The notes under the pieces: model-generated | What the model was told of the DNA's origin: nothing | Database searches by the model: none | Seen by the model: only the letters and a program-made list of their open reading frames with translations | Part shown: positions 35,177 to 44,252 of the stretch, piece after piece | Layout of the letters: every line of letters begins with the position of its first letter | Numbering within the stretch: position 1 is the stretch's first letter | Position numbers and translations under genes: made by a program | Source: CAYLPJ01 sp964385465 | Lineage (GTDB): Bacteria; Planctomycetota; Phycisphaerae; SM23-33 | Assembly: GCA_964385465.1 (NCBI GenBank) | Contig: CAYLPJ010000032.1 | Span: 1-64,000 of the forward strand | Direction of reading: 5' to 3' | Length of the DNA: 64,000 nt

Positions 35177-36783
35177 CAGAACGTCGTCCTCACCGACACG
35201 CGCATGACCTCGTCCAGCGTGGTCTCTCCGGCAGCGACCTTCATCAGCCCGTCGTCGCGCAGGCTGTGCATCCCCGCCGACAGGGCCGCCCGGCTGATCT
35301 CCGCCGCCGTCGCATGGCGCTGGATGAGTTGGTGGACCTCTTCGTCGGCGGTGAGCAGCTCGAAGCATCCGGCCCGGCCGTGGTAGCCCGTTCCCCGACA
35401 CGCCGGGCACCCCGTGCCCTTGCGCAGGCGCGGCCGGTCCGCCGGGGCGGGCTGCCAGCCGACGGCCTCCAGCTCGGCGGGGTCCGGCTGGTAGGGGCGG
35501 CGGCACTGGCGGCAGACGCGTCGTACGAGCCGCTGGGCCAGCACACCGACCAGGGAGCTGCTGACGAGGTACGGCTCGATGCCGAGGTCCAGCAGGCGGG
35601 TGACGGCGCTGGCGGCGTCGTTGGTGTGCAGCGTGCTGAAGACAAGGTGCCCGGTCAGGGCCGACTGGATCGCCATCACCGCCGTCTCGTGGTCGCGGAT
35701 CTCGCCGATCATCACGATGTCCGGGTCCTGGCGCAGCACGCTGCGCAGGCCGCTGGCGAAGGTCATCCCCCGTTTGTCGGAGATCTGGATCTGGCTGATG
35801 CCCTCGAGCTGGTACTCGATCGGGTCCTCCAGCGTGATGATGTTCTGCTCGGTGGAGTTGATCTGGCCCAGCGCGGCATAGAGCGTGGTCGTCTTGCCCG
35901 AGCCGGTTGGACCGGTCACCAGGATCAGCCCGTGCTCGACGCGGATCAACTGGGCGAACCGGGCGAGCGTCCGGTCGTCCATGCCCAGCTCCTCCAGCGT
36001 GTACAGCCGCACGCTCTTGTCCAGCAGGCGGATCACCACCCGTTCGCCGTGACTGGCCGGGACCGTCGAGATCCGCAGGTCGATCACGCGGTCGCCGACC
36101 TGGACGGTCGCCCGCCCGTCCTGGGGAAGGCGCTTCTCGGCGATGTTCATCCGGGCCATGACCTTCACGCGGCTGACCAGTTCCTCCTGGACGGCCGGGG
36201 GGAGGTCGAAGACGTCGAACAGCACGCCGTCGATCCTCATGCGGACAACGAGGCGCTGCTCGTAGGGCTGGACGTGGATGTCCGAGGCCTCCTGCTGGAC
36301 GGCCTCGAAGAGCATCAGGTTGACCAGCTTGATCACCGGCGCGCGGTCCGCGACGTTGAGGAGGTCTTCCCGGCCTTCGAGCCCGCGGACCTCCTCGATC
36401 ACGGTGTCGTGGTCGAGCTTCTCGACGAACTCCTGCGCCGCGCCGGTCTGCCGGCCGTAGGCCTCGTTGATCGCCACGCCGAGGGGCTTCTCGGCGGCGG
36501 GAACGACGTCGATGGCGCCGCCCAGCCAGCGCCGCAGGACGTCGCGGGTCTGCTCGTCGGCGGGCTCGACCATGGCGACGCGCATCCGCTCGCCGCCGCC
36601 GGCGAGGCCCAGCACGCCCTTGGCCCGCGCGAAGCCGATCGGCACGCGGTTGACGAAGCGCGCCGAGGCGTGCTCGCGCCCGAGGTCGACGATCCCCTCG
36701 GCCGGGAGCGGCGGCGTCTCACCGGCGGCCTCGCCGGGCGGGGCGTCGTCGATGTCCGTGTTGTCCTGAAGCGGGGAGATCAT
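35176..36783 (-). CDS. gspE: type II secretion ATPase GspE
   Basis: 535-residue hexameric traffic ATPase. N-terminal N1E-like domain (about 30-115), then the ATPase core with Walker A GPTGSGKT (291-298), an Asp box (ITLEDPIEYQ), Walker B (DPDIVMIGEIRD) and the His box (STLHTND). A C-terminal tetracysteine zinc site is visible (CRQCRRPY and CPACRGTGY). All catalytic features are intact. Located between gspD and gspF. Confidence 0.96.
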   Translation of the reverse strand: MISPLQDNTDIDDAPPGEAAGETPPLPAEGIVDLGREHASARFVNRVPIGFARAKGVLGLAGGGERMRVAMVEPADEQTRDVLRRWLGGAIDVVPAAEKPLGVAINEAYGRQTGAAQEFVEKLDHDTVIEEVRGLEGREDLLNVADRAPVIKLVNLMLFEAVQQEASDIHVQPYEQRLVVRMRIDGVLFDVFDLPPAVQEELVSRVKVMARMNIAEKRLPQDGRATVQVGDRVIDLRISTVPASHGERVVIRLLDKSVRLYTLEELGMDDRTLARFAQLIRVEHGLILVTGPTGSGKTTTLYAALGQINSTEQNIITLEDPIEYQLEGISQIQISDKRGMTFASGLRSVLRQDPDIVMIGEIRDHETAVMAIQSALTGHLVFSTLHTNDAASAVTRLLDLGIEPYLVSSSLVGVLAQRLVRRVCRQCRRPYQPDPAELEAVGWQPAPADRPRLRKGTGCPACRGTGYHGRAGCFELLTADEEVHQLIQRHATAAEISRAALSAGMHSLRDDGLMKVAAGETTLDEVMRVSVRTTF

Positions 36784-36803
36784 CGGTCACCTGTCGGGCG
36801 CGG

Positions 36804-39041
36804 TCAGGGGATCTCTACCGGCTCGCTGGCGGGGTAGTCGGCGGTCAGTTCGGCCCGCCGCCCGGCTTCCCGGGAGAGGACCTTCAGGTCGCGGAACTTG
36901 TCGTCGCGCAGGATGACGGCGCGGATGAAGACGAACAGCGTGGACTCCCTGCCGTCGAGGCTGCGGTTGCTGAAGAGGTACTCCACCAGCGGGATGCTGC
37001 CGAGGCCGGGCACGCGGTCGACGCTCTCCTGGAAGTTCTCGCGGGTGAGCCCGCCGACGACGATGGTATGCCCGTTGGGAATCGTGGCCTCGCTCTTCAG
37101 CGAGTTGGTCTTCCGCGAGGGCGGCAGCCTGTCCGTACCGTCGTCCTCGAAGCTGCTCAGCGTGATCTCGTACTCGAGCTTGAGGTGGTCGCCCTCGCTG
37201 ATCTGCGGCGTGACGCTGATGTTCGTACCCGCCGAGGAATACCCGCCGAAGCTCGTCGTCGAGACGGTCGTCGAGGCGTTGACGCTGGAGTACGGCTCCT
37301 CGGTCTGGCTGACCAGCGATCCGGTGGCGTTGTCGTTGACCAGCATGCTCGGGCGGGCAACCACCTTCGCCCGCGAGTCGGACTGGAGGGCGTGAATGAT
37401 CACGTCGGCGATGTCGGCGCTGAGCAACGCGCCGTTGAACCCCACGCCCGGCTTCAGCGTCAATGCGCCGGTGGCGGCGTCCACCTCGCTGAGGCCGAAG
37501 GAACTGAACTTCAGCGTCCGCCCCTCGCCGCCGTCGACCTCGTCGGTTCGGGAGAACTCCACGCCCAGCGAGAAGCCGTCGGTCGTGTCCAGCGTGACGA
37601 TGGTCGCCTCGATGAGCACCTGGGGCCGGCGAACGTCCAGCCGCTGGATGAGCTTCTCGTAGACCAGGTGCACGGCCGGGTCGGCGATGATGATGATCGT
37701 GTTCGACGCCTCGTCGGCCATCACGCGGGCGTCGGGCAGTTCGAGCGCCCCGCCGCCGGCAGCCCCGTCCCCGGCCGGCTTGTCGCTCTGCCGGTGCGGG
37801 TCGTTGACCTCGGCCTCGGTGGGGCCCCGGATCGGCCGCTCGGACTCGGCGGGCGCCTGGACCTCGACGGCCACGCCGTCCACGGCGAGGGCGCCGAGCC
37901 CCTGGCCGCCGATGTTCTGCAGCGTGCCCAGCACCTCGGCGGCCTTGGCGTTCTGGAGGCTGTAGAATCGGATGGGGCTCTGCTCGGTCGGCACGGGCTT
38001 TTCCAGTTGCTCGACCAGCGAGACGATCCGCTCATGGATCTCCGGCGTGGCCGTGGCGATCAGCAGATTGGCCTCGCGGTCAACGACGGAATCGTACCAT
38101 CGCTTGGCCGCCGTCTCGCCGATCAGCGTCCGCACGAGCCGATCCACGCGGTCGGGCCCGGCCTGGGACAGCGAGTAGGTCCGCGTCTGGAGCCCGAGGC
38201 CCACGTCCAGGGAGGCGATCAGCTCGATGGCCTCGGCGGCCCCCTGCTGCCCGCCGACGACGACGACCTGGTTGGTTCGCTCGTCCGGCAGAAGGGTCGC
38301 GCCGGCCTCCCGGGCGTCCCCGCGGGCCTTGGAGCGCCCCGAGAGGATCTTCGTAACCTGCTGCGACAGGTCGGTGGCCTCCATGTGCTTGACGGGGACG
38401 AAACGCGTCTCCACCTCCCGGCCCGGGCGGTCGAGCAGGGCCATCAGCCCCTCGACCCGGCGGATCTTGTCGGCGTAGTCGGTCACGAGGATCATGTCGT
38501 GCTCGCCAAGCTCGACGAAGCTGCCCGAGCCGGAGAGGAAGGGCTTGACCACGCTGGCCACACGCTTGGGGCTGGCGTGCTTGAGCCCGAAGATGCGCGT
38601 CACCACGGCGGTCAGCGCGACCGGCGGCGGGGCCTCGCCATCGGGGTCAGGCGCGGTGGAGATGTCCGGGAGGCTCTTGACCGGCGCAATCCGCATCATG
38701 CCCGGCACGGCCGTGGGAGACATCGCCAGCCCCTTCATCCGCAGCACCCCGCCCAGCAGCGTCATCAGCGAGTCGGCGGGGATCTTGTTGGGGCCCTTGA
38801 TCGTGACCTTCCTCGCGCCGAGCTGCTCGTCGTAGAGGAAGTTGACGCCCTGCCGCTTGCCGACGTACTCGATCAGGACCTTCAGGTCCACGTCCTCCGG
38901 GAACGTGAGCGCCACCATGTTCGGCTCGTCGGCGGCGGGGATCGAGGCCGGGGCCGTGGTCTGGGCGGCCGCGGGGAGGATCAGCGCAAGCAGGCTGCAG
39001 GCCATCCACGCCCCCCTCCGGAAGCATGTTCGGTCAGTCAT
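36804..39041 (-). CDS. gspD: type II secretion secretin GspD
   Basis: 745-residue outer-membrane channel. Signal peptide ending LILPAAAQ; N0 domain (about 43-115); N1-N3 repeats (about 145-420) including ERTNQVVVVGGQQGAAEAIELIASLD; secretin core (about 470-710) with FSLGVEFSRTDE, VVARPSMLVNDN and IPNGHTIVVGGLTRE. An unusual Gly/Pro/Asp-rich insert lies at about 405-445. First gene of the gsp operon, only 51 bases after the TPR lipoprotein of the TonB module. Confidence 0.94.
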   Translation of the reverse strand: MTDRTCFRRGAWMACSLLALILPAAAQTTAPASIPAADEPNMVALTFPEDVDLKVLIEYVGKRQGVNFLYDEQLGARKVTIKGPNKIPADSLMTLLGGVLRMKGLAMSPTAVPGMMRIAPVKSLPDISTAPDPDGEAPPPVALTAVVTRIFGLKHASPKRVASVVKPFLSGSGSFVELGEHDMILVTDYADKIRRVEGLMALLDRPGREVETRFVPVKHMEATDLSQQVTKILSGRSKARGDAREAGATLLPDERTNQVVVVGGQQGAAEAIELIASLDVGLGLQTRTYSLSQAGPDRVDRLVRTLIGETAAKRWYDSVVDREANLLIATATPEIHERIVSLVEQLEKPVPTEQSPIRFYSLQNAKAAEVLGTLQNIGGQGLGALAVDGVAVEVQAPAESERPIRGPTEAEVNDPHRQSDKPAGDGAAGGGALELPDARVMADEASNTIIIIADPAVHLVYEKLIQRLDVRRPQVLIEATIVTLDTTDGFSLGVEFSRTDEVDGGEGRTLKFSSFGLSEVDAATGALTLKPGVGFNGALLSADIADVIIHALQSDSRAKVVARPSMLVNDNATGSLVSQTEEPYSSVNASTTVSTTSFGGYSSAGTNISVTPQISEGDHLKLEYEITLSSFEDDGTDRLPPSRKTNSLKSEATIPNGHTIVVGGLTRENFQESVDRVPGLGSIPLVEYLFSNRSLDGRESTLFVFIRAVILRDDKFRDLKVLSREAGRRAELTADYPASEPVEIP

Positions 39042-39092
39042 GGTGTCTCCCGCGGACGGGTGTTGTCCCGGCCGCGACCTCCGTTGTCGGGC

Positions 39093-40667
39093 CTACGCGG
39101 CCTTGGCGACGCGTTCGACCTGCTCGAGGTACTCCTGGATGTTCTCACGGTAGTTCTTCTGCTGGGCGGCCCGCAGCAGGGGCAGGGCCTCGCGGTACTT
39201 GCCCTGCTTGACGAGGACCTGGGCGTGGCGGACCTTGGCGTCGGCCTCGTAGTCGTCGATCTGGGCCGCCCGCTCGAAGTAGAAGATGGCCTTCTCGGGC
39301 TTGTTGCCGCGCGAGGCGTGCTGGCCCAGCAGGATCAACGCCTCGCCGTCCATCGGGTCGAGTTCGACGATCTCCTTGAGCACGCGGGCCTCCTCCTCGC
39401 CGGCGCCGGCGGCGACGGCGATGCGGGCGCGAAGCTTGAGCAGGTCCTTGCGGTCGGCGATCTCGAGCTGATCGCCGCGGAGCTGCTCGATCTGCTCGAC
39501 CAGCCGGCGGGTCTCGTCCAGGGCCCCTCGCGAAGCCAGGACCCTCGCGGCATTGATCGCACGGCCGGGCTTGGCGTCGGCGTCCTTCTTCATCGCCCGC
39601 GTGTAGGACCCGACCGCGAGGTCGTACAGCTCTTCGTTGACGTAGATGTCACCCAGCATGTTCAGGTTCGCGGCCGTGGTCTTGCCCATGCGGTCGACCA
39701 GCTCGAGGTTCTCCGCCGCGCGCATCGGCTTGTCCATGCCCACGTACGCGTTGGCCTGGATCGCCCACAGGTCGGCGCGGTCGGGGTACTGCTTGATCAA
39801 CTGCCCGCACAGCGCCACCGCCTCGGCGTACCGCCCCTGGCGGAAGAAGCTCTGCACGAGGCCCTTCTTCCAGTCCAGCGTCCCGGGGTCCAGCAGGATG
39901 GCCATGCGATAGGCGGACTCGGCCGCGAGGGTGTTGCCCGTCGTGGCGTTGGCGAAGGCGAGCAGGCCGTAGGTCAGCGCGTCGCCGCCTCCCAGCTCGA
40001 TCACGCGGGTCAGCGACGGCAGGGCCTTGCCGAAGTCGTTGCGGCGGACGTGGATCAGCGCGAGGTTCTTCCAGGCCCGGCGGTACTTGGGGTGCTGCTC
40101 GATCGCGGCGCGGTAGGCCTTCGCCGCCTCGTCCAGCCGCTCCTGCTGGAAGTACAGGTTGCCCAGCGTCATGTCGAAGGTCGCGCTGGCGGCGTCGCCG
40201 GCGACGATCTTCTCGAGCATCGCCGTCGCTTCCTTGCCCTTGTCCTGCTGGATGAGCTCCATGACCGCCGTCATCTGCTCCCGCTCGGGGTCGGTGAGCT
40301 TGGGCTCCAGGGCGGTCTCGGCGGCATAGCTGGCGGCGAAGTCCCGCTGGAAGTTCGGGTCGTTCCAGACGTCCAGCGCCTCGCTGCTCATCGCGTACTT
40401 CACCGGCTTGGACGGACCCGACGCCAGGGCCGGATCGTTGGCGTCGTCCGCCGGCTGCGTCGAGGCGGCCTCGGCCTCCTTCTCCTTCTGGCGGGCCTTG
40501 CTCAACTCGACGATCCACCCCGCGACGGAGGAGATCTCCTCTTCGCGCATGGTCTCGCACCCGGCCAGCGCGGCCGCGACGAGGGCCAGGGCGAGGATCA
40601 GGGCGCGGCTCGCGGCGGATGCGGTGGGGTGTCCTTGGTCTGGGGTCTGCACGGTCGATGTCCTCAC
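39093..40667 (-). CDS. TPR lipoprotein of the TonB2-type module
   Basis: 524 residues. Signal peptide with lipobox ALAGC near residue 36. At least nine tetratricopeptide-like repeats run from about 120 to 510 (for example LGNLYFQQERLDEAAKAYRAAI and AAQIDDYEADAKVRHAQVLVKQG). No ATG precedes the signal peptide; GTG at 40667, two bases after the tonB stop, is the likely start (another GTG lies at 40652). TPR proteins close TonB2-type clusters in Vibrio and relatives, supporting a shared role. Confidence 0.8.
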   Translation of the reverse strand: MRTSTVQTPDQGHPTASAASRALILALALVAAALAGCETMREEEISSVAGWIVELSKARQKEKEAEAASTQPADDANDPALASGPSKPVKYAMSSEALDVWNDPNFQRDFAASYAAETALEPKLTDPEREQMTAVMELIQQDKGKEATAMLEKIVAGDAASATFDMTLGNLYFQQERLDEAAKAYRAAIEQHPKYRRAWKNLALIHVRRNDFGKALPSLTRVIELGGGDALTYGLLAFANATTGNTLAAESAYRMAILLDPGTLDWKKGLVQSFFRQGRYAEAVALCGQLIKQYPDRADLWAIQANAYVGMDKPMRAAENLELVDRMGKTTAANLNMLGDIYVNEELYDLAVGSYTRAMKKDADAKPGRAINAARVLASRGALDETRRLVEQIEQLRGDQLEIADRKDLLKLRARIAVAAGAGEEEARVLKEIVELDPMDGEALILLGQHASRGNKPEKAIFYFERAAQIDDYEADAKVRHAQVLVKQGKYREALPLLRAAQQKNYRENIQEYLEQVERVAKAA

Positions 40668-40669
40668 GG

Positions 40670-41344
40670 TCAGAGCTTGGGGAACACGATGGGAACGCGC
40701 ATGCGGAACCGGACGGGCTCGCCGTTGCGCTTGCCGGGCTCGAACTTCCACTGTTTCAGGGCCGCCAGGGCCGGCTGCTCGAAGAGCGGGTCGGTCGAGT
40801 GCTGGACGATGGGGTTCACCACGCGTCCGCGCTCGTCGACCATGAAGATGATGTACACCTTCCCGGATGTCCTGCGGAGCCTCTGGCGGACCTTCGGGCT
40901 GAGCATGGGTCCGGGCTGGTAGAGGATGCGCGGCTTCTGGTCCAGTTCGGACATCTGGAAGACGTCCTGCGAGCCTTTGCCGGACCCGACGGCCTTGGAG
41001 AGGTCCACCGCCAGGGTCCCGCCGAACCCCCCGCCGCCCATGCCGGCGTTGAGGGCCATGTCGAGCTGCTCCAGGCTCAAGTCCTGGGCCGGCTGCTCGT
41101 CCAGCTCGGGCTTCTCCTCGGGCTCGGGCTCCTCCGGCGGCTCCTCTTCCTCGGTCTCGACGGGCGGGGGCGGCTCGAGGGTGGTCACCGTCGTGTAGGA
41201 CATCTGGTCGGTCGGCGGCTTGCTGATCGTCTGCATCACCGGCAGGATGAGGAAGAACGCCAGCGTCAGGGACGCGGCGCCCACGATCACCAGGAATCGG
41301 TGGAACAGCCAGCCGATCACGGATGTCTTCTTCTGCTTCCTCAT
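40670..41344 (-). CDS. tonB: TonB energy-transducing protein
   Basis: 224 residues. Basic N-terminus, membrane segment (about 13-35, FLVIVGAASLTLAFFLILPV), a Pro/Glu-rich periplasm-spanning linker (about 50-85), and a C-terminal TonB domain (about 140-224) with GKVYIIFMVDERGRV, a helix ALAALKQWKFEPGKR and a final strand VRFRMRVPIVF. It transmits proton-motive force to outer-membrane receptors. The short linker resembles TonB2 proteins. Downstream of exbD with a 9-base gap. Confidence 0.92.
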   Translation of the reverse strand: MRKQKKTSVIGWLFHRFLVIVGAASLTLAFFLILPVMQTISKPPTDQMSYTTVTTLEPPPPVETEEEEPPEEPEPEEKPELDEQPAQDLSLEQLDMALNAGMGGGGFGGTLAVDLSKAVGSGKGSQDVFQMSELDQKPRILYQPGPMLSPKVRQRLRRTSGKVYIIFMVDERGRVVNPIVQHSTDPLFEQPALAALKQWKFEPGKRNGEPVRFRMRVPIVFPKL

Positions 41345-41353
41345 GGCGCTGCC

Positions 41354-41767
41354 CTATCGCTGTTTCTGCCTGGTCGCCAGGCTGACCTTCTTCGCCCCGC
41401 CGAGCTTGGCCTGGTCTATGATGCGGACCAGCGTGCCGGACTGGGCGGCGCTGTCGGCCTGGATGATCACGGGCACGTCTTCCTTCTGGAGCATCCGGCG
41501 GACCAGCGGCTGGACGCCGCTGACGCCGATGTCCCGCCCGCCGTAGACGACCGCGCCGTCGGCGGTCAGGGCGATCAGGATGCTCGTCTTCTCCAGCGGC
41601 CCGCCGGACGAGGCCGTCGGTTTGTCGACCTCCACGCCGGTCTCCTCCACGAACGTCGTCGTGACGATGAAGAAGATCAGCAGGATGAACACGCAGTCCA
41701 TCAGCGGGGAGATGTCGATGCCGGTCTCCTGCCCGCTGTCGGCGCTCATCTCACGAAAGCGTCCCAT
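41354..41767 (-). CDS. exbD: biopolymer transport protein ExbD/TolR
   Basis: 137 residues: one membrane helix with the essential Asp24 (ISPLMDCVFILLIFFIV), then a periplasmic domain (SILIALTADGAVVYGG, PVIIQADSAAQSGTLVRIID). Stator of the TonB motor. ATG 41767 overlaps the exbB stop by 17 bases; a second ATG six codons later is possible. Confidence 0.92.
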   Translation of the reverse strand: MGRFREMSADSGQETGIDISPLMDCVFILLIFFIVTTTFVEETGVEVDKPTASSGGPLEKTSILIALTADGAVVYGGRDIGVSGVQPLVRRMLQKEDVPVIIQADSAAQSGTLVRIIDQAKLGGAKKVSLATRQKQR

Positions 41768-42452
41768 GGGCTCCCTTCCTCTCGCGGCGCATGGTGCGGT
41801 ACTGGTGCTGGGCGCAGACCGTCTCGAGGTGCGCCAGGAACGACTTGTAGCGATCGTGCTTCCGAGCAAGCTGGTACTGGAGGAACAGCCCCGGCAGGGC
41901 GATGATCAGTCCCGTCTCGGTGGTGATCAGCGCCTCGGAGATGCCCGCGGCCACCAACCCCATGGTCTTGTCGCCCCCGGACCCGGTGGCCAGGGCGCCG
42001 AACGTCGAGAGCATGCCCGTCACCGTGCCCAGCAGCCCCAGCAGCGGGGCGGCGCCGACACAGATCTTCATGACCTTCAGGTCCCGCTCGAACGGGGCGA
42101 TCTCGGTCGCGCGGAGCTCCTCGAAGTACAGGCTCGTGTCCTTGAGGCTCGTCCCGCCGGTGGCGAAGTCCAGCAGTTCGCCGACCGGGCCTTTTCGCTC
42201 CGAGGGCTGCGCGATCCAACGCCGCCATGTCTTCTCCGGGACCGACAGGAAGCCCTTGGCGCGCAGCCGCAGGTGCATGTTCACGCCGAGGGCGAACAGG
42301 ACCATGGCGATGGTGGCGATACCCACCATGGCCCATCCGCCGGCCAGCCAGATGGTCAGGGCCTGCTCCCACAGGACCCCCATCTGCTCGCCGAGCGTGT
42401 CCATGTTCACGATTGCCGTCATCGGTGCCTGCATCCCGCCGGCGGCGCTCAC
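41751..42452 (-). CDS. exbB: ExbB/TolQ-type proton channel
   Basis: 233 residues with three membrane helices: about 30-50, 128-150 (GAAPLLGLLGTVTGML) and 175-195 (ALITTETGLIIALPGLFL). The TT pair and the Glu in the third helix match ExbB. The GTG at 42452 overlaps the upstream stop as GTGA; ATGs at 42434 and 42422 are alternatives. It works with the larger TtpC-like paralogue next door. Confidence 0.88.
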   Translation of the reverse strand: MSAAGGMQAPMTAIVNMDTLGEQMGVLWEQALTIWLAGGWAMVGIATIAMVLFALGVNMHLRLRAKGFLSVPEKTWRRWIAQPSERKGPVGELLDFATGGTSLKDTSLYFEELRATEIAPFERDLKVMKICVGAAPLLGLLGTVTGMLSTFGALATGSGGDKTMGLVAAGISEALITTETGLIIALPGLFLQYQLARKHDRYKSFLAHLETVCAQHQYRTMRRERKGAHGTLS

Positions 42453-44233
42453 ACGCCCGCCAGCTCCAGCGAGTCCTCGACCTCGTCGTCCGACGACGCG
42501 CGGGGCGTCCGCCGCGACTTGCTGACCTGGTTGACGAACGCCACGGCCGCCTTCTCCATCTGGTCCACGACCGAGCGGGCCTTGCGGGAAAGGAACGCGT
42601 GCAGCAGCAGCGAGGGGATCGCCACGATCAGCCCGAACTCCGTCGTGATCAGCGCCTCGGAGATGCCTCCCGAGAGCGTCTTGACGTCGCCCGAGCCGTA
42701 CACCGTGATCAGGCGGAACGTGTTGATGATGCCCGTCACCGTGCCCAGCAGCCCCAGCAGCGGCGCCGAGGCCGCCGCGATGGCGATGAACGGAAGGAAC
42801 CGCTGGAGCTTCAGCCGCGTGGCCAGCACCGTCTCGAACATGACCTCCTCGATCAGCTCCCGCGGCTCGCGAAGGTGCTGGACGCCCACGTCCAGCATCT
42901 TGCCCACCGGGCCCTTGATCCTGGCGGCCCTGCGGCGGACCTCGTCCTCGTCGCCGCTGCGGACCGCGTTGAGCAACGCGTTGAGCCGCGCCTGTGACGG
43001 CGTGCGGAGGAAGACCAGGCTCAACCACTTGTACAGTGCCACCAGCAACGCCGCGGCCGCCATGCCGAGGATCGGCACCATGACAGGCCCGCCCTTCTGG
43101 ATGTGCTCCCAGACGGTCTGCTCGGTGGATTCGACCTTGTGGGCGTTGCCCTCGGTGGGGTCCAGGGGGAAGTGCCCGTCGCCGGTCTCGATCAGCGCCC
43201 GCGCGGCGGCGGCGTCTTCGGGGTTGGCGAAGGGCACGACGGAGGGCTCGTCGGAGTTGACGCGCTTCATCACCGTCCCGACGGTCCGGCCGTCGTCGGA
43301 GCCGAAGATCGCCTTCGGCCCGACCATCACGAAGGTGCCCGGCTTGACCATCTCGTTCTCGTCGACGGCCTCGCCCCCGAACATCGTGCCGCCCAGCGCG
43401 TCCTCCAGCCGGCCCAGGGACGCACGGATCACCGCCAGTTGGGCCTCGAAGACCTCGTCCTGCGAAAGGTTCGTGTTCTCCGTCGCCAGCGTCGCGTCGG
43501 CCAGCACCTGCTGGTACCGCTGCTTCTCGGCGATGTGCAGCCCGGACTCGAAGTTCCGGACGTACTCGCTCAGCAGGTTGGACAGGTAGAGAGACTCCTT
43601 CTTCCGGGCATCGATCTCGCTGTTGAGGTTCGTGATCGACAGCGTGCGGGTGTCCAGCGTGCGGGTGGTCTGCTGGAATTCGCGGCGGACGGCCTTGAGC
43701 TCGGCCTCCAGCTCGTTGAGCTTGCGGGTCAGCGGAAGCTTCTCCAGGGCGACCTGCTCCTGCACGTCCCGCAGCTCCGCGAGGCTCTCCTTGAGCTGCT
43801 GCTGGACCGTGCGAGACGCCTTGTCGAACGCGCCGTCCTCGGCATCCGCCGACGTCGGCGACGACGGCTTCCCCGCGGCGGCCGCGCCGGAGGCCGGCGC
43901 CTCGGCCCCGCCGGCGGCGAGGTCCTCCAACGCCACCGGCTGCGTCGACGGCTGCGTGGCCGGTCGCGTCCCGGGCTGGATCGCCGGCTGCGTGGCCGCG
44001 GCACGGAGGCCCGCCGGCTGCGTCGACGGGGAGGGCATCGCGGCCGGTCGCGTCGACGGGGCCAACATCGGCGCCGCCGGCGGGTCAGCCGGACGGGCGG
44101 CCGGACGACTGGCCGGCTCCGGCGGGACCACGATGACACGATCGGCCTTGCCGGCGTCCGCAGCGCCAAAGGCCTCCACGAGCCCGATGGTCGCGACGAG
44201 CACCACACACATGATTGAGCTTGTTCTTCTCAC
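42449..44233 (-). CDS. TtpC-like MotA/TolQ/ExbB protein with periplasmic coiled-coil extension
   Basis: 594 residues. Signal peptide (about 1-24), a low-complexity Ala/Pro/Thr segment with repeated TRPA and TQPA (about 40-100), a long coiled coil (about 135-270), a beta-type region, then an ExbB domain (about 380-560) with APLLGLLGTVTGII and ALITTEFGLIVAIPSLL. This fused architecture matches TtpC of Vibrio TonB2 systems. The order DUF3450, TtpC, ExbB, ExbD, TonB, TPR is the same as in that system. Confidence 0.85.
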   Translation of the reverse strand: MRRTSSIMCVVLVATIGLVEAFGAADAGKADRVIVVPPEPASRPAARPADPPAAPMLAPSTRPAAMPSPSTQPAGLRAAATQPAIQPGTRPATQPSTQPVALEDLAAGGAEAPASGAAAAGKPSSPTSADAEDGAFDKASRTVQQQLKESLAELRDVQEQVALEKLPLTRKLNELEAELKAVRREFQQTTRTLDTRTLSITNLNSEIDARKKESLYLSNLLSEYVRNFESGLHIAEKQRYQQVLADATLATENTNLSQDEVFEAQLAVIRASLGRLEDALGGTMFGGEAVDENEMVKPGTFVMVGPKAIFGSDDGRTVGTVMKRVNSDEPSVVPFANPEDAAAARALIETGDGHFPLDPTEGNAHKVESTEQTVWEHIQKGGPVMVPILGMAAAALLVALYKWLSLVFLRTPSQARLNALLNAVRSGDEDEVRRRAARIKGPVGKMLDVGVQHLREPRELIEEVMFETVLATRLKLQRFLPFIAIAAASAPLLGLLGTVTGIINTFRLITVYGSGDVKTLSGGISEALITTEFGLIVAIPSLLLHAFLSRKARSVVDQMEKAAVAFVNQVSKSRRTPRASSDDEVEDSLELAGV

Positions 44234-44252
44234 GGTGACTGACCTATCCCGC

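Noticed and set aside
37068..40922. Plus-strand open frame of 1284 codons opposite gspD and the TPR gene
   Set aside because: It is antisense to two well-supported genes. Its translation is a His/Asp/Leu/Val/Arg low-complexity mirror typical of high-GC shadow frames, without any recognisable domain.
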